Of a DNA stretch of 64,000 nt, positions 18,242 to 28,264 are shown one piece after another. The translations under genes and the position numbers were made by a program. The notes under the pieces are model-generated. The model was not told the DNA's origin. It made no database searches and saw nothing but the letters and a program-made list of their open reading frames with translations. This DNA comes from Planctomycetota bacterium (GTDB taxonomy: Bacteria; Planctomycetota; Phycisphaerae; WQYP01): contig JAKAEB010000010.1 in NCBI GenBank assembly GCA_021818445.1, positions 1-64,000 of the forward strand, read 5' to 3'. Numbering within the stretch: position 1 is the first letter of the stretch; the number at the start of each line of letters is the position of its first letter.

Positions 18242-19264
18242 TCAGATGTGCTCAACATCGCCGATTAATTCTTCAACCAGATCTTTAATGGTGACCAAAC
18301 CGATGATCTTCTTTTGTCGCGTGACCACCAAAGCGATGGTCTGTTTGGATGACTGCATCAGCCGCATGGCCGATCGCACCGATTGTTCGGCAAGCAGCGT
18401 CAGCGGCGGCGATAAATGGCGGGTAATGTCCAGCGGTTTCGGGTCCGCGAGAACATCAACCACGGCCGCGAAGCCCAGCACATCCTCCGGCCCGCTGCCC
18501 AGTACCGGCAGCCGCGAAATGTTGTACCGGCGCACCACGGCCGCAAATCCGGCCCGGCTGATGTGGCGCGGCACGCCAATCACCCGCGCCCACGGCACCA
18601 TTACGTCGCTGACCTTTACGCTGGATAGCCGCACGCTCCGCTGAATCAGGTCGTATTGCGTCTGGCTGATCAACCCTACCGCGCTTGATTCATTGGCAAA
18701 CGCCATGATCGTGCTCACCTCGCCACCCTCATCTTCGGCACCGCCGATCAAACGCTGTGCCGCCATATCCATTAATTTAAGCAGTGGCAGCAGAGGCAGA
18801 ATGGTGATCACCACCAGCGACCCCTGCACAAAACCCGATACCCGGTAGGTCCACGTATCGGTATGGGTGAGGAATAAATCCTTCGGCAGAATTTCTCCAA
18901 AAATCAGCACCAGCGGTGTGACCACCAGCGTGGAAAGGATGATCTGCATGGCGTCGCTCAGGCCAGCCTGCTCCATCAGCACAGTGGCTCCGGCCGACGT
19001 TAAAAAATTAACAATATTCTGCCACAGCAGAAGCCCCGCCAGAATATTGCCCGGGTGCTCCAGCCAGCGCTTTACGCGTATGGCCGACCGCTGCTGGCGC
19101 GATACCCGTAAGTCCAGCCGCAGGCCCGAGAGCGTGTAAAGGCCCGTCTCCATGCCGGTGAATATCACCGTCGCCGCCATACTGATCACCACCACCAGCA
19201 GCCAGAACCAACTTGATGAAATCATCCCCCCAAACCACGTAACGGTACCGATGGTGTCAAACAT
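18242..19264 (-). CDS. CNNM/DUF21 + CBS-domain hemolysin C/CorC-like transporter (copy 2)
   Basis: LVLIFGEILPKDLF, VSDVMVPWARVIGVP, VVTRQKKIIGLVTIKDLVEELIGD. Confidence 0.9.
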   Translation of the reverse strand: MFDTIGTVTWFGGMISSSWFWLLVVVISMAATVIFTGMETGLYTLSGLRLDLRVSRQQRSAIRVKRWLEHPGNILAGLLLWQNIVNFLTSAGATVLMEQAGLSDAMQIILSTLVVTPLVLIFGEILPKDLFLTHTDTWTYRVSGFVQGSLVVITILPLLPLLKLMDMAAQRLIGGAEDEGGEVSTIMAFANESSAVGLISQTQYDLIQRSVRLSSVKVSDVMVPWARVIGVPRHISRAGFAAVVRRYNISRLPVLGSGPEDVLGFAAVVDVLADPKPLDITRHLSPPLTLLAEQSVRSAMRLMQSSKQTIALVVTRQKKIIGLVTIKDLVEELIGDVEHI

Positions 19265-20546
19265 GGTCGCCGCCCCGGCCTGCCGTCGGACCAATCCGCA
19301 CCCGTACGCGGGCTACCCGCCCCTGCCGCATTGATTCCACCACCAGTTCCACATTGCCAATCTGCACGCGATCACCCACCTGCGGCAGCCGATGGAGTTC
19401 GGAATATATCAGGCCGGCCGGGGTGGCGGATCGATTCTGCCGCGTCCGCTGGCCGAATAGTTCCGGGTAGTCACGAATGGTTAAATCACCGGGTATCAGC
19501 CACTCGCCGGGCCCAGCTTCCTCGACCGCCGGGGCACTAACATCGCCCGGTTCATAAATTTCGCCAATCAATTGCTCCACCACATCTTCCAGCGATATCA
19601 AACCGGCTATACCGCCAAACTCATCAACCACGATCGCCAGTTGTCGGTGTTCCTCTCGGAATTTCCGCAGCAATCGATCCAGCCGCATCATCTCCGGTAC
19701 AAAAAGCACTGGCCGAATCAGCGATCGCGCATCGCGTTCGCCATTGGGGCTTTCAAGCAGGAAGGCCTTGGCATAAATGACGCCCAGAACGTTATCCGTG
19801 CTGCCCTCATACACCGGCATTTTCGTCAAATGGGTCTGCCGAAACAGTCCGGCCAGTTGCGACATTGGTCGGCTCATATCAAATGTGATCATCTTGAGGC
19901 GCGGCACCATCACCTGCCGCACCTTTACGTCGTGCAGCCGAAGCACGTTTTCCAGCAGTTGCGTTTCGCTGATGGTGGCCCCGCTTTCGCGCTGCGAAAG
20001 GCGCAGCAATTCACCCACCTCATCAATATTTAAATTACCGCTGGCACCACGACCTGACAAAACGCGATGAAACGGGTCGATCACCGCACGTTGTACGGCA
20101 CTTGCTATCGGCCCGCAGATTCGCATCACTGCCGAGATGGGGCCTGCTATTACCGGTGCCAAGGCCCGATTAAATCGCCGTCCCGTCATCTTCGGCAACA
20201 CCTCACCGAAGTACGCCACAATCAGCACGGGAACGGTAGCGCCAATGGCGGCCCCCAGCGGCCCATACTCCTGACCAATCCGCCGGAGCATAATCGTGCT
20301 GAGCACAAAAATGCCGATGGTGCTGATCATGTTGGCCAAAAGCACCACCACCAGCAGAAGCCGTCCCTGATCACGCAAATCTGCCGCTATGATGTTCAAT
20401 CGGCGGCCCGAGGCGCGGAGTTGATTGATCTCATGCCGCGTGAGCGAAAAAAGCACGGTCTCCGAGCAGGCAAAAAACGCCGCCGCCCCTAAAAGGAGCA
20501 GCATGGGAATCAGTAAATCCAAGTTTTCAATTAAGTACCAAAACAT
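19257..20546 (-). CDS. CNNM/DUF21 + CBS + CorC_HlyC domain protein (copy 1)
   Basis: YFGEVLPKMTGRR, VRQVMVPRLKMITFD, IVVDEFGGIAGLISLEDVVEQLIGEIYEPGD. Confidence 0.92.
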   Translation of the reverse strand: MFWYLIENLDLLIPMLLLLGAAAFFACSETVLFSLTRHEINQLRASGRRLNIIAADLRDQGRLLLVVVLLANMISTIGIFVLSTIMLRRIGQEYGPLGAAIGATVPVLIVAYFGEVLPKMTGRRFNRALAPVIAGPISAVMRICGPIASAVQRAVIDPFHRVLSGRGASGNLNIDEVGELLRLSQRESGATISETQLLENVLRLHDVKVRQVMVPRLKMITFDMSRPMSQLAGLFRQTHLTKMPVYEGSTDNVLGVIYAKAFLLESPNGERDARSLIRPVLFVPEMMRLDRLLRKFREEHRQLAIVVDEFGGIAGLISLEDVVEQLIGEIYEPGDVSAPAVEEAGPGEWLIPGDLTIRDYPELFGQRTRQNRSATPAGLIYSELHRLPQVGDRVQIGNVELVVESMRQGRVARVRVRIGPTAGRGGDHV

Positions 20547-20763
20547 GCAATATGTTGCAGCTCCACCCCGAAAGTTAACAATCCACCATCATTCCAAATG
20601 CCAAGATACCGCATACGCCGCCTGCCGTCTCGCCTGCCCGCATGAGTGCCCTTTGTGGCGCGTAACAATGTTTCCCGGCGCTTCTGGGATCGCAGGTTCC
20701 CTCAAATGCCTGGGCGTTTTGGGAAGCGCTTGGAAAGCTACGCACATAATCAAATCTTCGGCA

Positions 20764-22308
20764 ATGTCACCTCTGCCGGCAAAAATCACCACGCCTTCCC
20801 GGTGGTGCATCCCTTGCTTTGGGTGGCTGCTGCCCGCGCTGCTTTTGGTCGCGTCGCTCTCCGGATGCAGTCAAAATAAAAAAATATCCCAACGCTCGTT
20901 CCGGCAGCACCAGATTGCAAAATGGATTCATCACCTGGAAAGCCCCTCCACAAGCTATCCATCCATACTACGCACCGATCGGCGTCTGCAACGCGCCATC
21001 GGCCCGGTAGCCCCCGCCCGTCTTGCGGCATTGACGTGTGACATCGCAGGTAACGGTCAGTCGTCCCGTATAAAAATTTATTGTATTAAACAACTGTGGC
21101 ACAGCGATCGCAGCTTCGCAGCCGATCTGATCGTGGAGCGTATACCCTTTACCGACCGGTGGCCCGTGCTGCAGACGGAAATCCACCTTGCCCTGCAAGT
21201 TAAATCTCCGTCAGAGCGGCGGCGGATAGCGGCTTCGTTAATTAAATCGCTGGCGCGCAAGTCGCATCGCTATAAGGTGGCGCAACGCCCGGAGGCCGTC
21301 GCCTTGAGGATGTTGCTCCATGCCCATCTGTCCACCATCCTCATCCGGGCCTTGACTGGCGACAAATCAATCGCCACCCGAATTGCCGCCATGCACGTAC
21401 TTGAGAAATGGCGCGGCCGATCCGCCATGGTCAGGTATCTGCAAACCTGCCATGAGGCGGATCCGTTTATGCGCAATCTGCGGCGCTATGCGTGTGATTT
21501 CTTCTTCGCACCACGCACCGCCACACAACTGCTCTGGATTCAGCAAAGCTGTCGGATGAATCCAACCGGTGCCTTTGCGGCCGACCGCACCATCCTTCAT
21601 CGCATTGGCCGATGGCAATCTGCGGTCTCGCCACTGCAACTATTCTGGCTAAGCCATCTTACCATTCCAACCAATGGCCGCTTGCCGACGCCCACCCAAT
21701 TATGCCGAAACATTATCGCCACGGGTAAGCGACATCAGCACATCAAACGACCGCCATGGTACGCCGGTGCCCCGGACGATGTGCACTCCGCGGTCAATCA
21801 CAGTGTGCCGCGCCTTGAGTACCTGGATTTATGCATGCTGAGTTTTTTACAGCATGCGTTGGCCGCACCGTCATTTGATCGGCAAATTTGGGTTCGTGGC
21901 CGTCATGCCGCCCACAGCCGATTAGCCGAGCCGGGGGGCCTCATTGTGGCGGGTGCCCCAGGCTCCATGCAACCGCTTCCGTACCTTCAGCTTTCCTTGC
22001 CACATCTGCTGTTCATACCATCCGCCGCCAACCGGGGGACGGGCATCTATGTTTCCGGGGCGGCCATCATTCGCCAATCGCCCCAGGCCGTAAGTGCGTT
22101 CATTTATCACTTTCAACAGACCGACAATGCGCGTTATTGCGGACCGGCCATAGGTGATTTGCAATACGCCCGTCACAATGCCGCGGTGGTTGTTATTTTC
22201 ACCAGCATTGCCCGGCGGCAATTTGATGCGACAGTCGATTTCCCGTCAGGCGTCGTGGTTGATTTAGGCGTGTATCGTGTCCCGCCCGCGACAGTCAGGC
22301 CAAATTGA
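20764..22308 (+). CDS. Putative lipoprotein of unknown function
   Basis: Lipobox LLVASLSGC; long ORF with no better opposite-strand ORF; upstream extension to 20425 overlaps the divergent CNNM gene and is unlikely. Confidence 0.55.
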   Translation: MSPLPAKITTPSRWCIPCFGWLLPALLLVASLSGCSQNKKISQRSFRQHQIAKWIHHLESPSTSYPSILRTDRRLQRAIGPVAPARLAALTCDIAGNGQSSRIKIYCIKQLWHSDRSFAADLIVERIPFTDRWPVLQTEIHLALQVKSPSERRRIAASLIKSLARKSHRYKVAQRPEAVALRMLLHAHLSTILIRALTGDKSIATRIAAMHVLEKWRGRSAMVRYLQTCHEADPFMRNLRRYACDFFFAPRTATQLLWIQQSCRMNPTGAFAADRTILHRIGRWQSAVSPLQLFWLSHLTIPTNGRLPTPTQLCRNIIATGKRHQHIKRPPWYAGAPDDVHSAVNHSVPRLEYLDLCMLSFLQHALAAPSFDRQIWVRGRHAAHSRLAEPGGLIVAGAPGSMQPLPYLQLSLPHLLFIPSAANRGTGIYVSGAAIIRQSPQAVSAFIYHFQQTDNARYCGPAIGDLQYARHNAAVVVIFTSIARRQFDATVDFPSGVVVDLGVYRVPPATVRPN

Positions 22309-22513
22309 CGGTATCAATGGTCTTCTTTTGCCCACAATACGTTATGCCGGGATTCCCCTGCGTTAACAGCCGCGAAACCCGCCACCACATGTCGCAATGC
22401 GTCCGCCATCCGCGAATGCACGAACCAACGGCGTGTGAGTTTATGTCACACCGAGAGGGGGTGTTATCTCGCGCCGAGTCGCAACGTCGTCAAGCCGTGT
22501 GCGGCGTGGCGCT

Positions 22514-24568
22514 TTACGGCAAGGCCTTCGTGACGGCAAAATTTTTAAACCACGCGTGGTTCCATCCGGTCGCCAATCCAGCCATACCGTGCATTGCATT
22601 GTGAGTAATTTTTGTGATACGGACCTGTGCAAGCGTTCGACCGTCGATGGCGGCGGTAATGCGTGTGCCGCGACAGGTGAGCGTCAGACGATGCCAATGC
22701 TCTCCCAGCGGCGATGTCCGCCCCTGCGCCAAAATCACACGGTGCAGTATCCGGTGCTTGCCTTTTCCGATTTCATTATACGTTGTCAGCTTCCATTGAC
22801 CGCCAGCGTGAATCATCATTCGCACGCCGTTTTTCTGTCGGAAATGCCAGCCGATGCTGCCAATTCGCATCAGCAGACCGGCGGAACCATGCGACGCCAG
22901 ACGAACCGAACAATCAAGGGTGTAGTTTCTCCATTGTGCTGAGCCAACGACGGTAAACGGACGATGTTGATAACTCCACGGTATCTGCGGCTCTGTGATC
23001 ATCTGTTCCAGAACGGGCCGACGGCTCCAATCAGGTTTGACAATATCAAATGCCCCCTCCTGATCAGAAAAATATTTGGGCACGCCCGCAAGATCGGCCT
23101 TTGCCAGGCGAGTGCGGTAAGGAAACGGAAATGGCTTGGCGGGTGGAATTTTGCCAACGGTACCCTTGTGCTGCCCAGTGGTGGTTGTGATGGAGTAGAT
23201 GGCGTGTGGCAGCAGCCTGATTGTGGCACGCCCATGGTGCAGACTGATATCCGGCCGCCGCATGAAATAATCGTGCGGCAGGGTGCGCCACACATGCAGC
23301 ACACCATGGGAAGGCAGGCCGCCCGCCACACGCAGGCTCACAGATTGCGGACTTTTTGCGGCCTGGGTTTCAATAATCACACTGAAGTTGCGGTGATGCG
23401 GACTTTCCAATGTCACCACGCTGCCACCGGCCGGCAGCAACTTGCACCCGGAGTTAAGATATCGCCATCCCGGCTGGGCAAATTGCGTCGTCTGCGCTAC
23501 CGCCCAAAGCACGCCCGGCACGCGGTAATGCCCGCACCAAGGCTGCCGTGCCATAAGCAAGCCATCCCGGTAGCAGACGAGGTTTTTATAATAAGATTCT
23601 TCCAGCGCCCATATGATGGTTCGCACCATCCGTCCCTGAATGTAATTCCGATTTAATAATTCTGCCATCCGCGCCACCTGCGGGTGCGCCCCTGACCAAT
23701 CCTCGCCCGACCACAGCGGCATATGCAGCGCCCGGGCCTCGGGTGTGGATTGCCCGTGTGGGTAATGCACGCCGATAGCGGATATGGCATGGGCAAAGGC
23801 GGCATTGGTTTTGACGGCCTTTACCAGCGAATTCCATTGGAAAAAGTCTGCCATTTCAATGTGAACATAAGAGAGCCCATCGCGATTAAGGGCCTTGCGC
23901 AACTTCAGCACCCACGGTACATTCCACATGCGTTCATTGGCACAACCCACAAAATTAATACGCAGGTGATCAAACTTGCCGAGGCATTGCGCCACACGGG
24001 CGATGTAGTTGGCATTATCCTGAGAGTAAAATCTTGTGTTGTAATCTTTTTGCGGATGATGGCGCAAACCCAGCCAGCCCGGTGCTCCCCATTGCAACAG
24101 GCCGAGGCGGATGCTGGGGTTAAGCCGACGGGCCTTTTCCATCAGCCACGTTTCGTATCCACGATTCAGGTAGCGGGCCTTGGGGTGCTGGTATTGTGCC
24201 CGGCTGCGAAAGTACGCCGGTTCTGTGCCTTCGGTTGAATTGATATCCCCGCCCAATTCGCACTTGAGCGCTTGCAGAGAAGCACCAAAATCGGGCTTAA
24301 AAAGAAAATCCAATATCTCGTTGCGTTCGCGCCGGGGATAATCCACTAAGAGACGCGTGGAGGCACCGGCACTCTCGCCGCCGATGCCCTCAAACACGCG
24401 GCCGGGGCTTTTTCCGTCAATCGCGACGATCTCCGGTGCACCGTGTGCCAAGGAGGGGATCATGGCTGCGATTCCGCCAGTCAGGAGCACCAGCACCATC
24501 AACTTCCGCAGCCTGCGACCGGCGGATAAATAGCCTGAGCCCGCGTTGCGATGACAATTGTTCACCAT
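22514..24568 (-). CDS. Glycoside hydrolase family 59 (galactocerebrosidase-like), secreted
   Basis: FEGIGGESAGASTRLLVDYP, EILDFLFKPDFGASLQALKCELGGDINSTEGTEP, FVGCANERMW, LWSGEDWSG, TTQFAQPGWRYL; C-terminal lectin-like domain; AGGAGCGGTACATG start. Confidence 0.88.
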   Translation of the reverse strand: MVNNCHRNAGSGYLSAGRRLRKLMVLVLLTGGIAAMIPSLAHGAPEIVAIDGKSPGRVFEGIGGESAGASTRLLVDYPRRERNEILDFLFKPDFGASLQALKCELGGDINSTEGTEPAYFRSRAQYQHPKARYLNRGYETWLMEKARRLNPSIRLGLLQWGAPGWLGLRHHPQKDYNTRFYSQDNANYIARVAQCLGKFDHLRINFVGCANERMWNVPWVLKLRKALNRDGLSYVHIEMADFFQWNSLVKAVKTNAAFAHAISAIGVHYPHGQSTPEARALHMPLWSGEDWSGAHPQVARMAELLNRNYIQGRMVRTIIWALEESYYKNLVCYRDGLLMARQPWCGHYRVPGVLWAVAQTTQFAQPGWRYLNSGCKLLPAGGSVVTLESPHHRNFSVIIETQAAKSPQSVSLRVAGGLPSHGVLHVWRTLPHDYFMRRPDISLHHGRATIRLLPHAIYSITTTTGQHKGTVGKIPPAKPFPFPYRTRLAKADLAGVPKYFSDQEGAFDIVKPDWSRRPVLEQMITEPQIPWSYQHRPFTVVGSAQWRNYTLDCSVRLASHGSAGLLMRIGSIGWHFRQKNGVRMMIHAGGQWKLTTYNEIGKGKHRILHRVILAQGRTSPLGEHWHRLTLTCRGTRITAAIDGRTLAQVRITKITHNAMHGMAGLATGWNHAWFKNFAVTKALP

Positions 24569-24715
24569 GTACCGCTCCTCAAAAATTGAACCAGCCTTTG
24601 CGCCTACCAACCACCCTCCGGGTGAGAAATACGCCATGGGCCGCGTCGGGGCAAGCCATGATCGTTGAATTGTCCATATGATGCCTGAAAAATGCCCGCC
24701 CGGATTGCCGTCAGC

Positions 24716-25939
24716 CTAACCGAGGTGCCGCAGGTGACGGAACCGAAAAATCAGCCGAGTTGTCAAAAGTGCCGCCGTGCCCGCCATCAACCCGCAGGCC
24801 AGACCGCCGACCAGTAAATCAGCCGTGAAGGTTGTCAGCCAGTGCCATGCCGAATGCTGGCCGAGTGAGTGGGGGGAAACGGGTGGCATTGCCCCGTGCA
24901 GCAGTAGATGCCCGGCGATCATACTTATTAAAATAATACCAATGGACAGTGGTGGGATGGATATTTGCGTGGCCAAAACCATCAGTGGGATATTGAGGTG
25001 CAGCCGGCGTGCGATATAAATCGCCAGAATAGTCTGCAGCCCATATAGCGGGATAAATGCGATCAGCACACCGATGCCCACTGCCGCCGCCGTCAGCGAT
25101 GGCTCAATCGCCCTGCATCCATTGAGATTCAGCATCCGGCGCCAGTGGCGTCGATCCCACAGACGTGTCAGGCGCGGCATGTCGTGCGGTGCCGGGGCCA
25201 TGCGTCCGGGTGGCAGGGACAAAATTCGGGCGGTGGTCAGAACAATATTGATCCACGTTCCACGCATGGTATCCAGCAAGGGGCGAAAGTGGCTTACACG
25301 CTGTTCAGGCGGAAAATACAGGCAGGTGATGGCGGCCGACCGGACGCGCACGCCGCGCCACACCAATCGGGCGGTGATCTCGGTTTCAAAGTCGTAACGT
25401 CGGGTAAGGCATCGAACCGCCAATGTGGGAACAAGGGGATAAACCCGCAATCCGCACTGTGGGTCGGGTATGTCGATCCCCGCTTCCAGCCAGAGCCAAA
25501 AACGCGACATGTCCCGCCCGCGACGCGAATTTTTGGGCACTTCAAACCGGTCAAGCTGCCGATCGCCGATAATTAAATCATCCGGAAAAAGCCGGGCCAG
25601 CGCCACAAGCCTGATGGCATCTTCCAAACGGTGCTGGCCGTCCGCATCGATCGTAAGCGCGTGCGTACAGCCCGCATCCAACGCAGCGCGAAATCCCGTC
25701 AGCAGTGCGGCTCCCTTGCCCTTATTGCGTGCGTGTTGGCATATCATAATCCGGGCGGACGGTTGACGTGCGTGGGCGTCGGCAATGGCGGTTGCCGTTC
25801 CATCTCCGCTGCCATCGTTTACCACCACCAGCCATTCGTTGGGAAATGCTTCGATGACGTCACCGATTACCGCTTCAACTGTTTTGCCGTGGTTAAATAC
25901 CGGCAGCACAATGGCGATCTTAAGATGGCGTAGCGGCAT
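24716..25939 (-). CDS. Glycosyltransferase family 2 fused to DUF2062 membrane domain
   Basis: IAIVLPVFNHGKTVEAVIGDV...VVVNDGSGDGTATA...TIDADGQH; C-terminal GVLIAFIPLYGLQTILAIYIARRLHLNIPLMVLATQISIPPL. Confidence 0.87.
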   Translation of the reverse strand: MPLRHLKIAIVLPVFNHGKTVEAVIGDVIEAFPNEWLVVVNDGSGDGTATAIADAHARQPSARIMICQHARNKGKGAALLTGFRAALDAGCTHALTIDADGQHRLEDAIRLVALARLFPDDLIIGDRQLDRFEVPKNSRRGRDMSRFWLWLEAGIDIPDPQCGLRVYPLVPTLAVRCLTRRYDFETEITARLVWRGVRVRSAAITCLYFPPEQRVSHFRPLLDTMRGTWINIVLTTARILSLPPGRMAPAPHDMPRLTRLWDRRHWRRMLNLNGCRAIEPSLTAAAVGIGVLIAFIPLYGLQTILAIYIARRLHLNIPLMVLATQISIPPLSIGIILISMIAGHLLLHGAMPPVSPHSLGQHSAWHWLTTFTADLLVGGLACGLMAGTAALLTTRLIFRFRHLRHLG

Positions 25940-26189
25940 GAGGGGTATGATAAGCGGACAGCGGAAGTTTCTCACCGGTCACAAAAGTGTCGGCACCGGG
26001 GCGGCCACCGGGTGGTGGGATATATCGGCGAACCACGCTTGGAGCTTTTGCGTATCCATGGTCAGCGGTGGTAAATCGAGCGGGCGTGTGAAGGGTTGTT
26101 TTTTTCAGGGTGGCCATTTTTACTTTGTCCAGTAAAATGCATTTTCACGATGCGGGTTGGCAGCCAGACTGTCCGCCCGAAAAAAGCCG

Positions 26190-28205
26190 ATGCGGAAAGG
26201 ATTTAGCTTGAGAGCCAACTTATTAATGGCGGTTTTTTCGGCCTCCGTGGTGCTGTCAGCGGGGGCGGCGCTCGCCAAGCCACCGACGGCACAACACCCA
26301 AAAGCGGCTGGCATTCATGGTAAATATTTCAATCCGGACCCCGCCCGGTTTTTATTTGAAAATAAACTCCGGCCCGGAATGACCGGCTACGGGCTTACCG
26401 TGATGCGCGGTGCCAAAATCCAAAAATTCAAAGTGAAAATTATTGATGTCATTAAAGACTTCAGCCCGGATATGAATGTTATCCTGGTCCGATGTTACGG
26501 GCTGGGTTTGCAAAAGTCCGGCATCATTGAGGGGATGAGTGGTTCACCGGTTTATGTCGATGGCAAACTCATTGGTGCGATCGCCTACGGTTGGCCCTAC
26601 TCCAAAGACCCCATCGGCGGCGTTCAACCCATTCGGCAAATGCTGCGCATACCGATGCCCAGCCCATCTGCGGCGCGACAGGCGGGTGGCGGATCGGCCA
26701 TCTCGTGGTTACTGCACAAAGCCGTCCGCTCGGATGTTCCCGGCTACAGCAAACTGATAGCTCATGTCTATTCCCACCGTTTCTGGCGGCCATCGGAGTT
26801 GCGAAAGTCGTCGGTCGCGGGTCTGGGTTCAATGCGCATGCTTTCAACCCCGTTGATGGTTTCCACCACGGATACATCCGTCATGCGCTTTTTGCGCAGC
26901 GGGTTGCGGGGTTCGGGTTTGACGGCATTGGCGGGTGGTGGGGCGGGTGTGGACTCCAAACTTGGTGGTGAGGGGCTGCTTCCGCATGGGGCGCTGAATC
27001 TTCGCCCCGGTGCGGCCATTTCCGTGCCTCTGATGTCCGGCGATATGGACATGTGCGCCATTGGGACGGTTACTGCGATCGTCAATAAACACGTATATGC
27101 ATTTGGTCATCGCTTTTTTGCGCAAGGACCGACTCACCTCCCAGTGGCTGGTGCGTACATTTTTCATGTACTGCCCATATATAAATCCTCATTCAAGCTC
27201 GGCGATGCCGCAGGACCCATTCAGGGGTCGCTTTTGATGGATCAGGAAAACGGCATCATGGGCGTACTGGGGCCGAAGCCCGCCAGTGTTCCCATTATCG
27301 TGCACGTCGAGTATCACCATCCCAACTGGCAAAAGACGTTTCATTACAACCTTTATCCCAATCGCAACACCACGGTGGAGTCCATCGGTGCGGCCATTCT
27401 CGGCAGCATGGCGGCCAAACGGAATCTGACCAAGAAAAACGGCAAATACACAGTACACATCCAAGGCGATGTGCAATTCAGGCATTTTTCGTTGCCGGTC
27501 GATTACCAGGCGACCACCGGCAACTTCAATCCAACCAACATTTTGCTGCCGATGGCGGTGCTTAACGACAACCCATTCCACAATTTTGCATTTAAGTCGC
27601 TCAATTTCCGGATTTCGGTGCGCGGAAAGTCCCGGGCGATTTCGCTGATCAGCGCGGCCGTGGCGCGGCGCGTGGTCAAACCGGGCGGAGACGTCATCAT
27701 CAAGGCCCGGCTGAAACCCCAGCACAAACGAAGCTTCACGACGGTGATTCGGCTGCATATTCCCGCCAGCACGCCCAATGGCACCTACAACCTGCAGGTG
27801 GCGTCGCGGGCACCGCTGATTGCCGATAATGCGTCATTATTTCCACAATATTTTACCGCCTTGGGCACTTCATCGCTCAAGCGATCCATACTGTACATTA
27901 CATCGTTCCGGGCGAATCGGCTCTACGCACAATTGGTGCTCAATACCCACGGCGTCACGGTGGGCAGCACGTCCATGCCCAATTTGCCCGCCAGCCGCCT
28001 GAGTATCATGACGCAGAATCCGCCCGCGAACGTCTATCCCTTGCCGGATTACGTCGTAACAAGTGTGCCGCTGCCAGGCGTTCTGGCCGGCACCGAAATT
28101 GATATCCCCATTACGGTCCAGCAGCATCCGTTTGGCCGTTTCGCAGAACCTGTCAAAACACAGACGTCGCCCATGCCGTTCTTTCCCGGTGGCGGGCCGC
28201 AGTAG
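26190..28205 (+). CDS. SpoIVB peptidase S55-like domain protein, exported
   Basis: LRPGMTGYGLTVMRGAKIQKFKVKIIDVI, SGIIEGMSGSPVYVDGKLIGAIAYGW. Confidence 0.88.
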   Translation: MRKGFSLRANLLMAVFSASVVLSAGAALAKPPTAQHPKAAGIHGKYFNPDPARFLFENKLRPGMTGYGLTVMRGAKIQKFKVKIIDVIKDFSPDMNVILVRCYGLGLQKSGIIEGMSGSPVYVDGKLIGAIAYGWPYSKDPIGGVQPIRQMLRIPMPSPSAARQAGGGSAISWLLHKAVRSDVPGYSKLIAHVYSHRFWRPSELRKSSVAGLGSMRMLSTPLMVSTTDTSVMRFLRSGLRGSGLTALAGGGAGVDSKLGGEGLLPHGALNLRPGAAISVPLMSGDMDMCAIGTVTAIVNKHVYAFGHRFFAQGPTHLPVAGAYIFHVLPIYKSSFKLGDAAGPIQGSLLMDQENGIMGVLGPKPASVPIIVHVEYHHPNWQKTFHYNLYPNRNTTVESIGAAILGSMAAKRNLTKKNGKYTVHIQGDVQFRHFSLPVDYQATTGNFNPTNILLPMAVLNDNPFHNFAFKSLNFRISVRGKSRAISLISAAVARRVVKPGGDVIIKARLKPQHKRSFTTVIRLHIPASTPNGTYNLQVASRAPLIADNASLFPQYFTALGTSSLKRSILYITSFRANRLYAQLVLNTHGVTVGSTSMPNLPASRLSIMTQNPPANVYPLPDYVVTSVPLPGVLAGTEIDIPITVQQHPFGRFAEPVKTQTSPMPFFPGGGPQ

Positions 28206-28264
28206 TTTTATCGGTCAAATACATAAGCACAGATGGAACTGGTGAAAATTTTATTGGAGATGGC

